The notes under the pieces are model-generated. The model saw only the letters and a list, made by a program, of their open reading frames with translations. It made no database searches and was not told where the DNA came from. Below are positions 17,686 to 25,322 of a stretch of DNA of 64,000 nt, piece after piece (position 1 is the stretch's first letter; every line of letters starts with the position of its first letter). The position numbers and the translations under genes were made by a program. The DNA is taken from positions 62,001 to 126,000 of the forward strand of contig CAZNRN010000005.1 of NCBI GenBank assembly GCA_964575605.1, written 5' to 3'. Source of the DNA: JAPWJZ01 sp964575605 (GTDB lineage Bacteria; Pseudomonadota; Alphaproteobacteria; Micavibrionales; UBA2020).

Positions 17686-17828
17686 CAGATTTTCTCCTTA
17701 GAAGTGGTGTCGCGGCCGCGGGTTTGCTGCTTGCGCTTTGAAAGGTTGCTGCGGAGCGCGGCGGCGCGGTCGGGCGCATGCTTGGCGTTCGGCAGGGGAG
17801 CGGAAGTCTGGTCTTTGCGGCGGGTCAT
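17685..17828 (-). CDS. Small basic protein upstream of dcd
   Basis: A 47-codon frame starts MTRRKDQTSAPLPNAKHAPD and ends RGRDTTSKEKI. Its stop overlaps the dcd start as TGATG. The product is very basic (about ten Arg and Lys) with no hydrophobic segment. TTAAGGAT lies immediately before the ATG, slightly close. The coupling to dcd and biased composition favour a real gene. No function can be assigned. Confidence 0.55.
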   Translation of the reverse strand: MTRRKDQTSAPLPNAKHAPDRAAALRSNLSKRKQQTRGRDTTSKEKI

Positions 17829-17903
17829 ATCCTTAACGTAAAGGATTCGCCATGGCTTGGAAATCCCCGGTTAGTAAATAATATCAAGGCGATAGGCAGG
17901 GGT

Positions 17904-17949
17904 TATATTTACCATAATATTTGACATCGGAGCGGAGTAATGATATTAT
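17904..17949 (+). promoter_or_regulatory. Sigma-70 promoter with TTACCATAATA element
   Basis: TTGACA (17921-17926), a 17-base spacer and TATTAT (17944-17949) form a strong promoter. TATATTTACCATAATAT (17904-17920) directly abuts the -35 box. It drives the three-gene operon starting at 17980. The same layout occurs before 21786, 22650 and 26550. Confidence 0.75.
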
Positions 17950-17979
17950 CTTTCAACCTGTTAGAGGGGTAAACCGGCG

Positions 17980-18642
17980 GTGACGATGGCGGAGCAGAAA
18001 AAGATCGAGCTGAATTTCAACGGCCTTCCCGCGGATGCCGTGCGGCAGATTGCGGCTGCGACGGTCGGCACCGTCGAGGTGGTCGAGGTTGTCGAGCTTG
18101 CCGGGGTCGGGGACAACCGCTTACCGGACTTTGCGCGCGAGGTCTCCCGCATCAGTGACGAGCAGATGAAATACGCCCGGATAATCCAGGCCGCGTCCTC
18201 CATCCTTCAACAGGTATCCGACACGGTCAGCACCATCGACCAGGCCGTGAAGGACATGGAAAAGGCGGCGCCGCCCTCGCTCATGGGCAGGCTGCTGGGC
18301 AAGCGCACGCCCGTATCGGCGCATGACATTGGCTCGGCCATGAAACTGGTCAAGGGCTGCCATAACGTGGTGGACAACCTGTCCGACCAGTTCATGAAGA
18401 CCACGTCGCAGATAAACGACAGGATGAAAAAGAACGAAGCCCTGCTGCTGATGGCCGAAGATTGCGCCGGGCAGGAGGGGATGGACGTTCGCCGCCGCAT
18501 TTACGAAGCCAAGGACAGGTTCAACCAAAGCGCCGGCGAGATGAAGAAAATGCACCTTGCCGCGCGCGCCTATGCGGCGCGCTGCCAGGACGCCGCCGCG
18601 AAAATCGACAAGATCGCGAAGGGGAACGGGCTTACCCCATGA
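17980..18642 (+). CDS. LNF-motif protein 1, helical
   Basis: The product has 220 residues and no recognised family. Near the N-terminus KKIELNFNGLPADAVRQIAA matches a motif shared by six small proteins in this cluster. The rest is predicted helical (IIQAASSILQQVSDTVSTID, SAMKLVKGCHNVVDNLS, MKKMHLAARAYAARC) and could form a helical bundle. The GTG start is preferred: AGAGGGG lies ten bases upstream, and the same GTGACGATGG string starts the third gene of the operon. It ends GNGLTP and overlaps the next gene as ATGA. There is no signal peptide. Confidence 0.7.
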   Translation: MTMAEQKKIELNFNGLPADAVRQIAAATVGTVEVVEVVELAGVGDNRLPDFAREVSRISDEQMKYARIIQAASSILQQVSDTVSTIDQAVKDMEKAAPPSLMGRLLGKRTPVSAHDIGSAMKLVKGCHNVVDNLSDQFMKTTSQINDRMKKNEALLLMAEDCAGQEGMDVRRRIYEAKDRFNQSAGEMKKMHLAARAYAARCQDAAAKIDKIAKGNGLTP

Positions 18643-19373
18643 CACAAACGAGAAAGATAAAGCTGAATTTCAAGGGGCTGGCCGAAAAGGCGGTGCAGGA
18701 GATTTCCGTCTCCACCTGCGGCGCGGCCGTCAGCGACGGGCTGCGTGTTATCTTTATCGCCGAAAGCATCAGGCGCATGCGGTTGCAGCGTACAGAGCTT
18801 AACTGCCTCTTTACCGAGGGCGCCGGACAAATAGATGAAATCAAGGCGCATCTCCTGCGCGCAGGGTCCGCGATTGCGGACCTTGAAAACGTGACGCCTG
18901 CTTCGCTCGGCGGGGTCGGGGGCAGCGGACTGATGCATTCACGCATCGATGAAGTGCGCCGTTCGACAGAACAGTGCGAGGACGCCGCCGGGAAGCTTAA
19001 AAGTGTCACCATGAAGGTGCGTCATCTGATCGATGAAGGCAAATACCGTGATGCCAAGGTTTACGAGGAAGCCGAACTGCTGCTGCCCGCCGGCAGTAAC
19101 GACGACATGAAGAGGCAGGTGAGCGGCCTGCGCCATGATTTCGAGGCCTCTGCACGGCATGCGAAAACCTTCTGCGACGAGGCCGATACGGCCTCCGACG
19201 ACGCGCACATGTCCTATAGCAAAGGCCAGTCGCTGGTCAGCTATAAACGCGCGCAAATCGCCGAAGGCGAGGAACGCGAAGCCCGCAGGCGGCAGCAAGA
19301 GCAAGAAGAGCGCCGTCGCTATGGCGGCGGTAATGGCAGCCGTTCCTACGGCTACGGCGACGACGGGTGGTGA
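18639..19373 (+). CDS. LNF-motif protein 2, helical with charged tail
   Basis: The product has 244 residues, starting in the ATGA overlap with LNF protein 1. The N-terminus is MTQTRKIKLNFKGLAEKAVQ, the shared motif. The long middle part is helical, similar in size and character to LNF protein 1 (CNDEADT-like acid helices, VRHLIDEGKYRDAKVYEEAE). The C-terminus has a run rich in Arg, Glu and Gln (REARRRQQEQEERRR) and then Gly/Tyr/Ser-rich residues ending YGDDGW. It is probably a distant paralogue of its neighbour. Function unknown. Confidence 0.7.
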   Translation: MTQTRKIKLNFKGLAEKAVQEISVSTCGAAVSDGLRVIFIAESIRRMRLQRTELNCLFTEGAGQIDEIKAHLLRAGSAIADLENVTPASLGGVGGSGLMHSRIDEVRRSTEQCEDAAGKLKSVTMKVRHLIDEGKYRDAKVYEEAELLLPAGSNDDMKRQVSGLRHDFEASARHAKTFCDEADTASDDAHMSYSKGQSLVSYKRAQIAEGEEREARRRQQEQEERRRYGGGNGSRSYGYGDDGW

Positions 19374-19768
19374 CGATGGGTGGGAGAGAAAAGAAAATCA
19401 GCCTCGATTTCGGCGGCCTGTCGGGCAAGGCGGTCGACGATATGGCCGTGGATACGCTGACGCAGGGCGGTTTCGTCTTTCCGCCGCCGCCACCGCCTGC
19501 GCCCGAGCCGCTCAGCCCCGAAGAAGCGAAGGCGATGGGCTGGGCGCTGGTATCTGATGGCAGTGTGCGGCATATCACGGACTATCCAAAACAGTCGCTG
19601 CGCCTGACGGAAGTGTTCAATTTCCAGACACGCACAAACCATCAAATCTGTGAAGAACTGGGAAAAGGCACGGCACACATGAACGTGCAACCCTTTGACA
19701 CCATCGACAAGGCAAGGCTCGCGGAAGCCGCCGATGTGCTGCGGAGGCTGGGCGGCAGGACGCCCTGA
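19370..19768 (+). CDS. LNF-motif protein 3
   Basis: The product has 132 residues from the GTG at 19370, which overlaps the previous stop (GTGA). The N-terminus MTMGGREKKISLDFGGLSGK carries the motif with Asp replacing Asn. A proline run (FPPPPPPAPEPLSPEEAKAM) leads to a small domain with VSDGSVRHITDY and a helix near the C-terminus, ending LGGRTP. Function unknown; it is co-translated with LNF proteins 1 and 2. Confidence 0.68.
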   Translation: MTMGGREKKISLDFGGLSGKAVDDMAVDTLTQGGFVFPPPPPPAPEPLSPEEAKAMGWALVSDGSVRHITDYPKQSLRLTEVFNFQTRTNHQICEELGKGTAHMNVQPFDTIDKARLAEAADVLRRLGGRTP

Positions 19769-19771
19769 ACT

Positions 19772-20563
19772 TTACTCGGAGCCGCGCTTCTTGCGCTCGG
19801 CCACGAGCGCCGGGCGGGCGGATTCCATCATCGCGCGCCACAACAGCGACATTTCGGGCGGCGTCATCGTCACCAGTGAACCCGTCATGATGGTCGCAAC
19901 CGCGCAGGTGCGGGTCGCCATGTTCGGCGTCTGCAGCGTGGCGATCAGCTGCGGGTCGTTGCGTGCGGAGCGGATCATCGACATGATGAATTTCATCATC
20001 ACTTTCTGCAGTTCTTCCTGGTATCCCGGCACGCCCGGCCAGATGGCGTATAGCTTGTGCGGTATCGCGCTCTTGAACAGCTTGGCGGATGAATCCATGT
20101 ACAGCTTGAAATAATCGCCGCCCGCCAGGCCGGCCGCGGCCTGGAAGCTGGCGGGGTTTTTAAGATATGCGGTGCAGACCGTGCCCTTGGGGTCTTTCTT
20201 GTTCAACGCCATCAGGAAGTTATATTCGCGCACCAAGTAGTTACGCAGCGCCATTTCGTCGAAATACCAGACATGGTCGATGGCGTAATTCTGGTCGATC
20301 ACCTGCTGCAGTTCGGTCAGCGATGCCTCCATGCCCGCCACGCCGCCGTTCTTTTCGTAGTGGTAGGTGAAATGCTGCGTGATCCAGAGCGCCTGCGCCG
20401 GATGGTCTTTCAACACCAGTTGCACGACGGGCTGGTTCGCGATGAAGGCCTGTATCGCCTCGGCCTTTTTCTTTTCTTCCATTTTGGAATTGTAAATATA
20501 TGCGCCTGCGCCGCCCACGATAATGAGGAAAGCGATGACGATATGCGTCATGGTGAGTTTCAT
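19772..20563 (-). CDS. Membrane-anchored hypothetical protein
   Basis: The product has 263 residues. One N-terminal membrane helix (HIVIAFLIIVGGAGAYIY) is followed by a soluble helical domain, probably periplasmic, with two cysteines far apart (GTVCTAYL and TRTCAVATI). No family is recognised. AAGGGG lies eight bases before the ATG. It sits in a hairpin (TTGCCCC with GGGGCAA, 20569-20591) that could hide it from ribosomes. The gene converges with LNF protein 3. Confidence 0.65.
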   Translation of the reverse strand: MKLTMTHIVIAFLIIVGGAGAYIYNSKMEEKKKAEAIQAFIANQPVVQLVLKDHPAQALWITQHFTYHYEKNGGVAGMEASLTELQQVIDQNYAIDHVWYFDEMALRNYLVREYNFLMALNKKDPKGTVCTAYLKNPASFQAAAGLAGGDYFKLYMDSSAKLFKSAIPHKLYAIWPGVPGYQEELQKVMMKFIMSMIRSARNDPQLIATLQTPNMATRTCAVATIMTGSLVTMTPPEMSLLWRAMMESARPALVAERKKRGSE

Positions 20564-20616
20564 GAAATTTGCCCCTTCAGTGCTGGGGCAATCCTAGCAG
20601 GAAGGCATTTGCAATT

Positions 20617-21648
20617 CTACAGGCAGGGTGCCGGAGGCTTGGGGGCGGCCTTTTTCGGAACAATCCCCAGCTTCGCCGCCACGTCGGCGCTGGCTTCTGC
20701 ATATTCAGTTTTCAGGCGGGTGGCCAATTCCGCAACAGTGGGTATATCGTTGATGCCGCCGACGCCTTGCCCGGCAGACCACGCGTATTTCCAGGCCTTG
20801 CCTTCCTGCCCGGGCGGGGTCGGGATTTTGACGGCGCCGGCGCCCTGCTTGCGCAGGTCTTCGGCGTCATAGCCCGCGTTCTCGAGGCTCTGCTTGATAA
20901 AGTTTCCGGCCGTTCCGCTGACGGCTGAGGTATAGATAATGTCCGACGCCTTCGCATCGACAATCATCTGTTTATAGGCAGGCTCCGCATGCGCCTCGGC
21001 TGTCGCGATAAAACGCGTGCCCATCACGGCGAAATCGGCGCCCATGGCTTGTGCGGCCAATATGTCTTTGCCCGTGTTCAGGCAGCCTGCCAGCGCCAGT
21101 GGTCCATCGAAAAAGCCGCGTATCGCGCCCAGCAGCGCGAAGGGGTTCATTGTGCCCGCCTGTCCGCCAGCGCCCGCGGCCACGGCGATAATGCCATCTG
21201 CGCCTGCGGCAAGCGCGGCCTTTGCCTGTTCGGGCGTTGTGGCATCATGCAGCACGATCCCGCCATAGGCATGGATCTTGTCGATCTGTTCCTTCGTCGC
21301 GTGGTGGGAGGCGAGGATGATCGGCACCTTGTACTTCACGCACATATCGATATCGGCGTCGAGGCGCTTGTTGGTGTCCTTGAAGGTGATATTCACCGCA
21401 TAGGGCGCGGGCTTCGCCGACGGATCGGCCTTTTGGATTTTATCAAGGCTGTCGTTGATGGTGATGAGCATCTGTTCAAACGCCGCGCTGGTCCAGCTGG
21501 CGCCCGCCGGGAAGCTTCCGATCAACCCTTCCTTGCAAGACGCAACTACAAGGTCCTCGGTCGACACAAGGAACATCGGCGCGACAATCAAGGGCAGGGA
21601 CGTGCCCGATTTCAGGGTTTTGCGAATATCGGCGGGGGTTTTGCTCAT
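20617..21648 (-). CDS. Nitronate monooxygenase (copy 1)
   Basis: This FMN-dependent TIM-barrel enzyme oxidises alkyl nitronates. The 343-residue product begins with the usual LPLIVAPMFLVS. It contains the active-site His region LASHHATKEQID, the FMN phosphate-binding GADGIIAVAAGAGGQAG, then LAGCLNTGKDILAAQAMGAD and MGTRFIAT. The tail is Pro/Lys-rich (VPKKAAPKPPAPCL). A paralogue with the same architecture lies at 24173-25219. No Shine-Dalgarno precedes the ATG, and a TTGACC-17-TTACTC promoter ends six bases before it, so a leaderless mRNA is likely. The true substrate may differ from nitronates. Confidence 0.88.
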   Translation of the reverse strand: MSKTPADIRKTLKSGTSLPLIVAPMFLVSTEDLVVASCKEGLIGSFPAGASWTSAAFEQMLITINDSLDKIQKADPSAKPAPYAVNITFKDTNKRLDADIDMCVKYKVPIILASHHATKEQIDKIHAYGGIVLHDATTPEQAKAALAAGADGIIAVAAGAGGQAGTMNPFALLGAIRGFFDGPLALAGCLNTGKDILAAQAMGADFAVMGTRFIATAEAHAEPAYKQMIVDAKASDIIYTSAVSGTAGNFIKQSLENAGYDAEDLRKQGAGAVKIPTPPGQEGKAWKYAWSAGQGVGGINDIPTVAELATRLKTEYAEASADVAAKLGIVPKKAAPKPPAPCL

Positions 21649-21654
21649 AATACA

Positions 21655-21683
21655 GAGTAAGGGCGGGGCGGGAAAACGGTCAA
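21655..21683 (-). promoter_or_regulatory. Promoter placing TSS at the NMO copy 1 start codon
   Basis: On the minus strand TTGACC (21683-21678), 17 bases and TTACTC (21660-21655) stand six bases before the ATG at 21648. The GC-rich spacer and exact spacing are repeated before NMO copy 2. Confidence 0.45.
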
Positions 21684-21705
21684 GGCATATCCCTGAAATC
21701 GCTTG

Positions 21706-21751
21706 TATATTTTACATAATATTGACATCTCCATGTACCCCATGATACTAT
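21706..21751 (+). promoter_or_regulatory. Sigma-70 promoter with TTTACATAATA element
   Basis: TTGACA (21722-21727), 18 bases and TACTAT (21746-21751) are preceded directly by TATATTTTACATAATA (21706-21721). It serves the two-gene unit at 21786-22570. Confidence 0.72.
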
Positions 21752-21785
21752 TGGAACCAATCAAACGATTTACAGGGCGGATATC

Positions 21786-22142
21786 GTGAGCTGGTTCAAG
21801 GGGCTTTTCGGCGGTGAGGAAGAGGCGACCACAGGCGGCGCAGAACGCGTTATCGCCGCGGGCACGCCCGTCGCAAACGACCGTGTCGCAGCGACCAACG
21901 AAGTTGTGGCCAACACCGGCAAAAAAGTAAAACTTAATTTCAAGCGCATTCCCAAAGCTGTCGTGCAGGCCATGGCGGACGAGACAATCGGGCCGCAAAA
22001 GCCGCCTGTCACCGCCAGCCGCCCGGTTCTCTTCCCCGAAGGCACGACATCAATAAAGGACATCTTCAACAAAAACGCTGACGACATCACCAAGCCGATG
22101 GCACCGATGCAAAAAATGAAGCCGATGGCCCCGAAACCCTAA
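21786..22142 (+). CDS. LNF-motif protein 4
   Basis: The product has 118 residues and a GTG start with AGGG nine bases upstream. An N-terminal amphipathic helix, MSWFKGLFGGEEE, is followed by an Ala/Thr/Val-rich linker. The shared motif KKVKLNFKRIPKAVVQAMAD comes next (about residues 46-65), then a tail rich in Lys, Pro and Met (MQKMKPMAPKP). It is a clear paralogue of the next gene: same N-terminal helix, same motif and the following DET. The amphipathic start could bring the protein to a membrane surface. Function unknown. Confidence 0.7.
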   Translation: MSWFKGLFGGEEEATTGGAERVIAAGTPVANDRVAATNEVVANTGKKVKLNFKRIPKAVVQAMADETIGPQKPPVTASRPVLFPEGTTSIKDIFNKNADDITKPMAPMQKMKPMAPKP

Positions 22143-22159
22143 TAACAAAGGCATTGATA

Positions 22160-22570
22160 GTGAGTTTGTTTAAAAATTTATTTGGCAAGGCAGAAGAAAA
22201 CCAACCGGTTATAACGATTGGTGGCGATGAAACGCCCGCACAAACCGCCGACGCCGTGGCGTCATCCGCCACAACCGGCAAGATCAAGCTGAACTTCAAA
22301 AAGCTGCCCAAGAAAGTCGTGCAGGCAATTGCCGATGAAACGACTGGGCAGGAAACCGACCGTAGCAATGACGAAGATAACCGCCGCCGCGGCGGTCAAA
22401 GTGGCAGCGGTCTTACCGATGCGTTCAATGCAGCTGCCAATGGTGCGTTACGGACTGCGCAGGCCGAAATCGACAGGAAACGCGAAGAGGAAATCCGGGA
22501 TCGGGAGATGATCATGCGCCGTCCCGCTGCGGCGCCTCCGCGGCCGCGTGCACCCAGTCCCGGCCTTTAA
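22160..22570 (+). CDS. LNF-motif protein 5
   Basis: The product has 136 residues. The GTG at 22160 is chosen because MSLFKNLFGKAEE then aligns with MSWFKGLFGGEEE of the upstream paralogue; a TTG lies two codons earlier. The motif GKIKLNFKKLPKKVVQAIAD is near residue 40, followed by DETTGQ as in the paralogue. The C-terminal half is hydrophilic with charged helices (DRKREEEIRDREMIMRR-like) and ends in Pro/Arg residues. It is probably co-transcribed with LNF protein 4, 17 bases away. Confidence 0.7.
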   Translation: MSLFKNLFGKAEENQPVITIGGDETPAQTADAVASSATTGKIKLNFKKLPKKVVQAIADETTGQETDRSNDEDNRRRGGQSGSGLTDAFNAAANGALRTAQAEIDRKREEEIRDREMIMRRPAAAPPRPRAPSPGL

Positions 22571-22617
22571 TATATTTCCATAAGATTTTTGACGGTATAA
22601 ATGCACCATGTTATGCT
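22571..22617 (+). promoter_or_regulatory. Sigma-70 promoter with TTTCCATAAGA element
   Basis: TTGACG (22589-22594), 17 bases and TATGCT (22612-22617). TATATTTCCATAAGATTT (22571-22588) abuts the -35 box, the same layout as before 17980 and 21786. It lies immediately after the previous stop. Confidence 0.65.
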
Positions 22618-22649
22618 GGGCTGACAGCAACAACATGGAGCGATACTGA

Positions 22650-22949
22650 ATGGGATATGGGATGAACGACCTCATCAAAGATATGTCGGGCAAGATCGAC
22701 AAGATGGCGGAGGCCGCCAACAAGAAGAAAGCCCGCGAAGATGCCGATGAACTTAAGAAAGCCCGCGGCGAACCGCAAAACAAGATCACACTGGGCGTGC
22801 CGCCACCCGCAAAACCCTTCAATACCGAAACAAAGAAAAAGCCCGCCGTCCCTTATGGGCAGGAAAGCCTCGATAAAATCCAGAAAGCGCTGGCGGATAT
22901 CGAGGCAGCGCAAAAAGCCAAGCCTTCCTACAAAACACCCGCCAGATAG
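22650..22949 (+). CDS. Small charged helical protein
   Basis: The product has 99 residues, with GGAG about nine bases before the ATG. Residues 1-40 form a strongly charged helix (MSGKIDKMAEAANKKKARED). A central NKITLGVPPPAKPF recalls the strand part of the LNF motif without its helix. A second helix (YGQESLDKIQKALADIEAAQ) follows and the end is basic. No family is recognised. Its own promoter carries the LNF-type upstream element, so it is probably co-regulated with the neighbouring genes. Confidence 0.6.
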   Translation: MGYGMNDLIKDMSGKIDKMAEAANKKKAREDADELKKARGEPQNKITLGVPPPAKPFNTETKKKPAVPYGQESLDKIQKALADIEAAQKAKPSYKTPAR

Positions 22950-23013
22950 CCTTGTCTTAACCCCGCGGGAAAGGCATGATTCCAACAGGGATCATTAGCG
23001 GGGGTTATATTCC

Positions 23014-23931
23014 ATGAAAAAAGGAAATTGGGTCGTTATCGGCGCGGCCGCTGCCGTGGCGCTTGTCGGGGCGTTGTGGTTCTACAACATGGTGCAGCTG
23101 CCGCCCGACGGTGCCCCCGAGAAGGAAAGCAAGCTTTACACAAATCCGCAGGCGGCCGAGATCAAGGGCTATGACGGGCAGGTGATGGAACCCGCGCTAT
23201 CGGCCGACGGCAAATATATTTTCTTCAACAACGAAAACTCGGCCAAGCTGATCAAGCTCTATTACGCGCAGCGCACGGGCAAGCTGTCGTTCAAGTTCAT
23301 GGGCGAGCTGAAGGGCGCGAACGACGGGCAGCTGAGCGCGGCGCCGACGCTGGACAGCAAGGGCCGGATTTATTTCACCACCGACCGCGTTTACCCCGAC
23401 ACCTTCCAGAGCACCTTCGCCGCAAACTTTAACGGCAAGGGCGTGACGGAGCCGAAACCCGTCGAGGGCGATATCACGCTGAAAGCGCCCGGCATTATCA
23501 ACATGGATGTAGGCGTCAGCCCCGACGGGCGCGCGCTTTACGTTTCGCGCGCGCGTTTTGCTGTTGTCGGTTCGATGCCGCAGGAGGCCGATATGGTCAT
23601 CGCAAGGCGCGACGGAAATGAATTCGTGGTCGATACCGAGAGCGCCGACCTGCTGAAAAACGTGAACACCGCGGCGCTGGAATATGCGCCTGCTGTCACG
23701 TCGGACGGCAAAGAGCTGTATTTCACCCGCGCCAGCGGCAAGGAAAACCTGCGTATCATGGTGGCGACGCGCGCGTCGGCAAAAGAGCCTTTCGGCATTC
23801 CGCAGGCGCTGACGGCGCTGGAGGGATTTGTCGAAGCGCCGACATTGTCAGCCGACCGCAAGGAGATGTTCTTCCACAAGCGCGTGGATGGAAAATTCCA
23901 GCTGTTCCGCGCCGAGCGCAGCGGCAAGTGA
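23014..23931 (+). CDS. Membrane-anchored PD40/TolB-like beta-propeller protein
   Basis: The product has 305 residues. The N-terminal helix (WVVIGAAAAVALVGALWFY) anchors or exports the protein. The periplasmic part carries repeated PD40-type blades: PALSADGKYIFFNNE, PTLDSKGRIYFTTDR, VSPDGRALYVSRA, PAVTSDGKELYFTRA and PTLSADRKEMFFHKR. Such propellers, as in TolB, usually bind other proteins or cell-wall components. It overlaps the next gene by four bases (GTGA). Confidence 0.78.
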   Translation: MKKGNWVVIGAAAAVALVGALWFYNMVQLPPDGAPEKESKLYTNPQAAEIKGYDGQVMEPALSADGKYIFFNNENSAKLIKLYYAQRTGKLSFKFMGELKGANDGQLSAAPTLDSKGRIYFTTDRVYPDTFQSTFAANFNGKGVTEPKPVEGDITLKAPGIINMDVGVSPDGRALYVSRARFAVVGSMPQEADMVIARRDGNEFVVDTESADLLKNVNTAALEYAPAVTSDGKELYFTRASGKENLRIMVATRASAKEPFGIPQALTALEGFVEAPTLSADRKEMFFHKRVDGKFQLFRAERSGK

Positions 23932-24176
23932 CGCGTTTCGCGGCATGGCTGACGGTATTTTTGCTGCTGCCTTTGCAGGCGCTGGCGCAGGGCTATCGTA
24001 TCGAAACGCGCGAACTCGATCTCGACCCTGATCCTGAAATTACCGAAGGCATCAACAGTCTCCTTAAAAACGGGGCGGTGCGCTACCTGATATATGTCGC
24101 TGCGGTATGCACGGTTTATTACGGCGGCCGTTTTATCTGGCGCCGTCTTTTTCCCAAGAAGAAAAAAGAAGATTAA
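23928..24176 (+). CDS. Small exported membrane protein
   Basis: The product has 82 residues, from a GTG overlapping the stop of the propeller gene. There is a signal peptide (MTRFAAWLTVFLLLPLQALA), a short acidic periplasmic stretch (LDLDPDPEITEGI), one membrane helix (YLIYVAAVCTVYYGGRFIW) and a basic end (RRLFPKKKKED), presumably cytoplasmic. Tight coupling suggests it works with the propeller protein at the inner membrane. Confidence 0.65.
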   Translation: MTRFAAWLTVFLLLPLQALAQGYRIETRELDLDPDPEITEGINSLLKNGAVRYLIYVAAVCTVYYGGRFIWRRLFPKKKKED

Positions 24177-25219
24177 GGCGTCGGGCCCTTGGGCGCCGCG
24201 GGTTTCGGTTTCGCGGGCGCGGCGGTGATGCCGGCCTTCACGGCCAGTTCCGCCTTCGCGTCCTCGTATTCCGTTTTCAGGCGCTTGGCGAGGTCGGCGA
24301 CGGTGGGGATGTCGTGGATGTTCGACACGCCTTGACCTGCCGACCAGACGGTTTTCCAGGCCTGAGCCTCGTCACCGTCGGTGTTGAGCGGTTTCAGCTT
24401 GCCCGAAGACGCGCCGTCTTTTTTCAGTTTCTCGACGTCGAAGCCCGCTTTTTCCATGCTCTGTTTCAGGAAGTTCGCGGGAATGCCGGAAACGGCCGAG
24501 GTGTAAATGACGTCAGCCGCAGTTGAATCAACAATCATCTGCTTGTAGGCAGGGTCGGCCGAGGATTCAGCGGTCGGCACGAAACGCGTGCCCATATAGG
24601 CAAAGTCCGCGCCCAGCGCCTGCGCCGCCAGCACATCGCGGCCGTGCGACAGGCAGCCCGCCAGCACAAGGATGCCGTCAAAGAATTCGCGGATTTCCGC
24701 GACAAGCGCGACAGGGTTGCGCGTGCCGGCATGGCCGCCTGCGCCCGCCGCCACGGCGATCAGGCCGTCGACGCCGGCTGCAGCCGCTTTTTTCGCATGT
24801 TCGGCGGTGGTCACGTCATGCAGGACGATGCCGCCATATGAATGCACCGCATCGACGACTTCTTTCGCAGCGCCGAGGGAGGTGATAACGACCGGCACCT
24901 TGTGCTTCACGCAGAGCGCGAGGTCTTCGGCCAGACGCGGGTTGGTCTTGTGGACGATCAGGTTGACGGCATAGGGCGCGACGGTGGCGGTCGGGTCTTT
25001 CGCCTTCAGGTCGGCGATGCCGTCGTTCATTTTCTCGAGCCATTGCTCGAAGCCTGCCGCCGTGCGCTGGTTGAGCGCGGGGAAGCTGCCGACGAGGCCG
25101 GACTTGCACGATTCCAACGCCATATCGGGGTTGGAGACCAGGAACATCGGGGCCACGATCACGGGCAGCGACGTTTTGGACTTCAGTTCTGAAGCCCTTG
25201 ATTTCGGTGTGTTTGACAT
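24173..25219 (-). CDS. Nitronate monooxygenase (copy 2)
   Basis: This 348-residue paralogue of the enzyme at 20617-21648 shares SLPVIVAPMFLVS, VVITSLGAAKEVVDAVHS, GVDGLIAVAAGAGGHAGTRN, LAGCLSHGRDVLAAQALGAD, YMGTRFVPTAES and IYTSAVSGIPANF. Copy 1 has LASHHATKEQID where this copy has TSLGAAKEVVD. The His-bearing loop therefore differs, which may change substrate or activity. The tail is Pro/Lys-rich and ends AAPKGPTP. It overlaps the convergent small membrane-protein gene by four bases. There is no Shine-Dalgarno, and a promoter ends six bases before the ATG. Confidence 0.87.
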   Translation of the reverse strand: MSNTPKSRASELKSKTSLPVIVAPMFLVSNPDMALESCKSGLVGSFPALNQRTAAGFEQWLEKMNDGIADLKAKDPTATVAPYAVNLIVHKTNPRLAEDLALCVKHKVPVVITSLGAAKEVVDAVHSYGGIVLHDVTTAEHAKKAAAAGVDGLIAVAAGAGGHAGTRNPVALVAEIREFFDGILVLAGCLSHGRDVLAAQALGADFAYMGTRFVPTAESSADPAYKQMIVDSTAADVIYTSAVSGIPANFLKQSMEKAGFDVEKLKKDGASSGKLKPLNTDGDEAQAWKTVWSAGQGVSNIHDIPTVADLAKRLKTEYEDAKAELAVKAGITAAPAKPKPAAPKGPTP

Positions 25220-25225
25220 AGGGGA

Positions 25226-25254
25226 AGGATATGGGGGCAGGGCGGGGCGGTCAA
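25226..25254 (-). promoter_or_regulatory. Promoter placing TSS at the NMO copy 2 start codon
   Basis: On the minus strand TTGACC (25254-25249), a 17-base GC-rich spacer and TATCCT (25231-25226) are followed after six bases by the ATG at 25219. The geometry equals that of NMO copy 1. Confidence 0.5.
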
Positions 25255-25270
25255 GTACCCATATACCGCC

Positions 25271-25299
25271 TTGACTTGGTTATGTAAATTATATAAAAT
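25271..25299 (+). promoter_or_regulatory. Sigma-70 promoter of the 25323 gene
   Basis: TTGACT (25271-25276), 17 bases and TAAAAT (25294-25299). The spacer contains TTATGTAAA, the inverse of the TTTACATAA core seen before the -35 of LNF genes, so the element may be present in the other orientation and position. Confidence 0.6.
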
Positions 25300-25322
25300 G
25301 GCTGATATTTTGCAGGGGCTCC

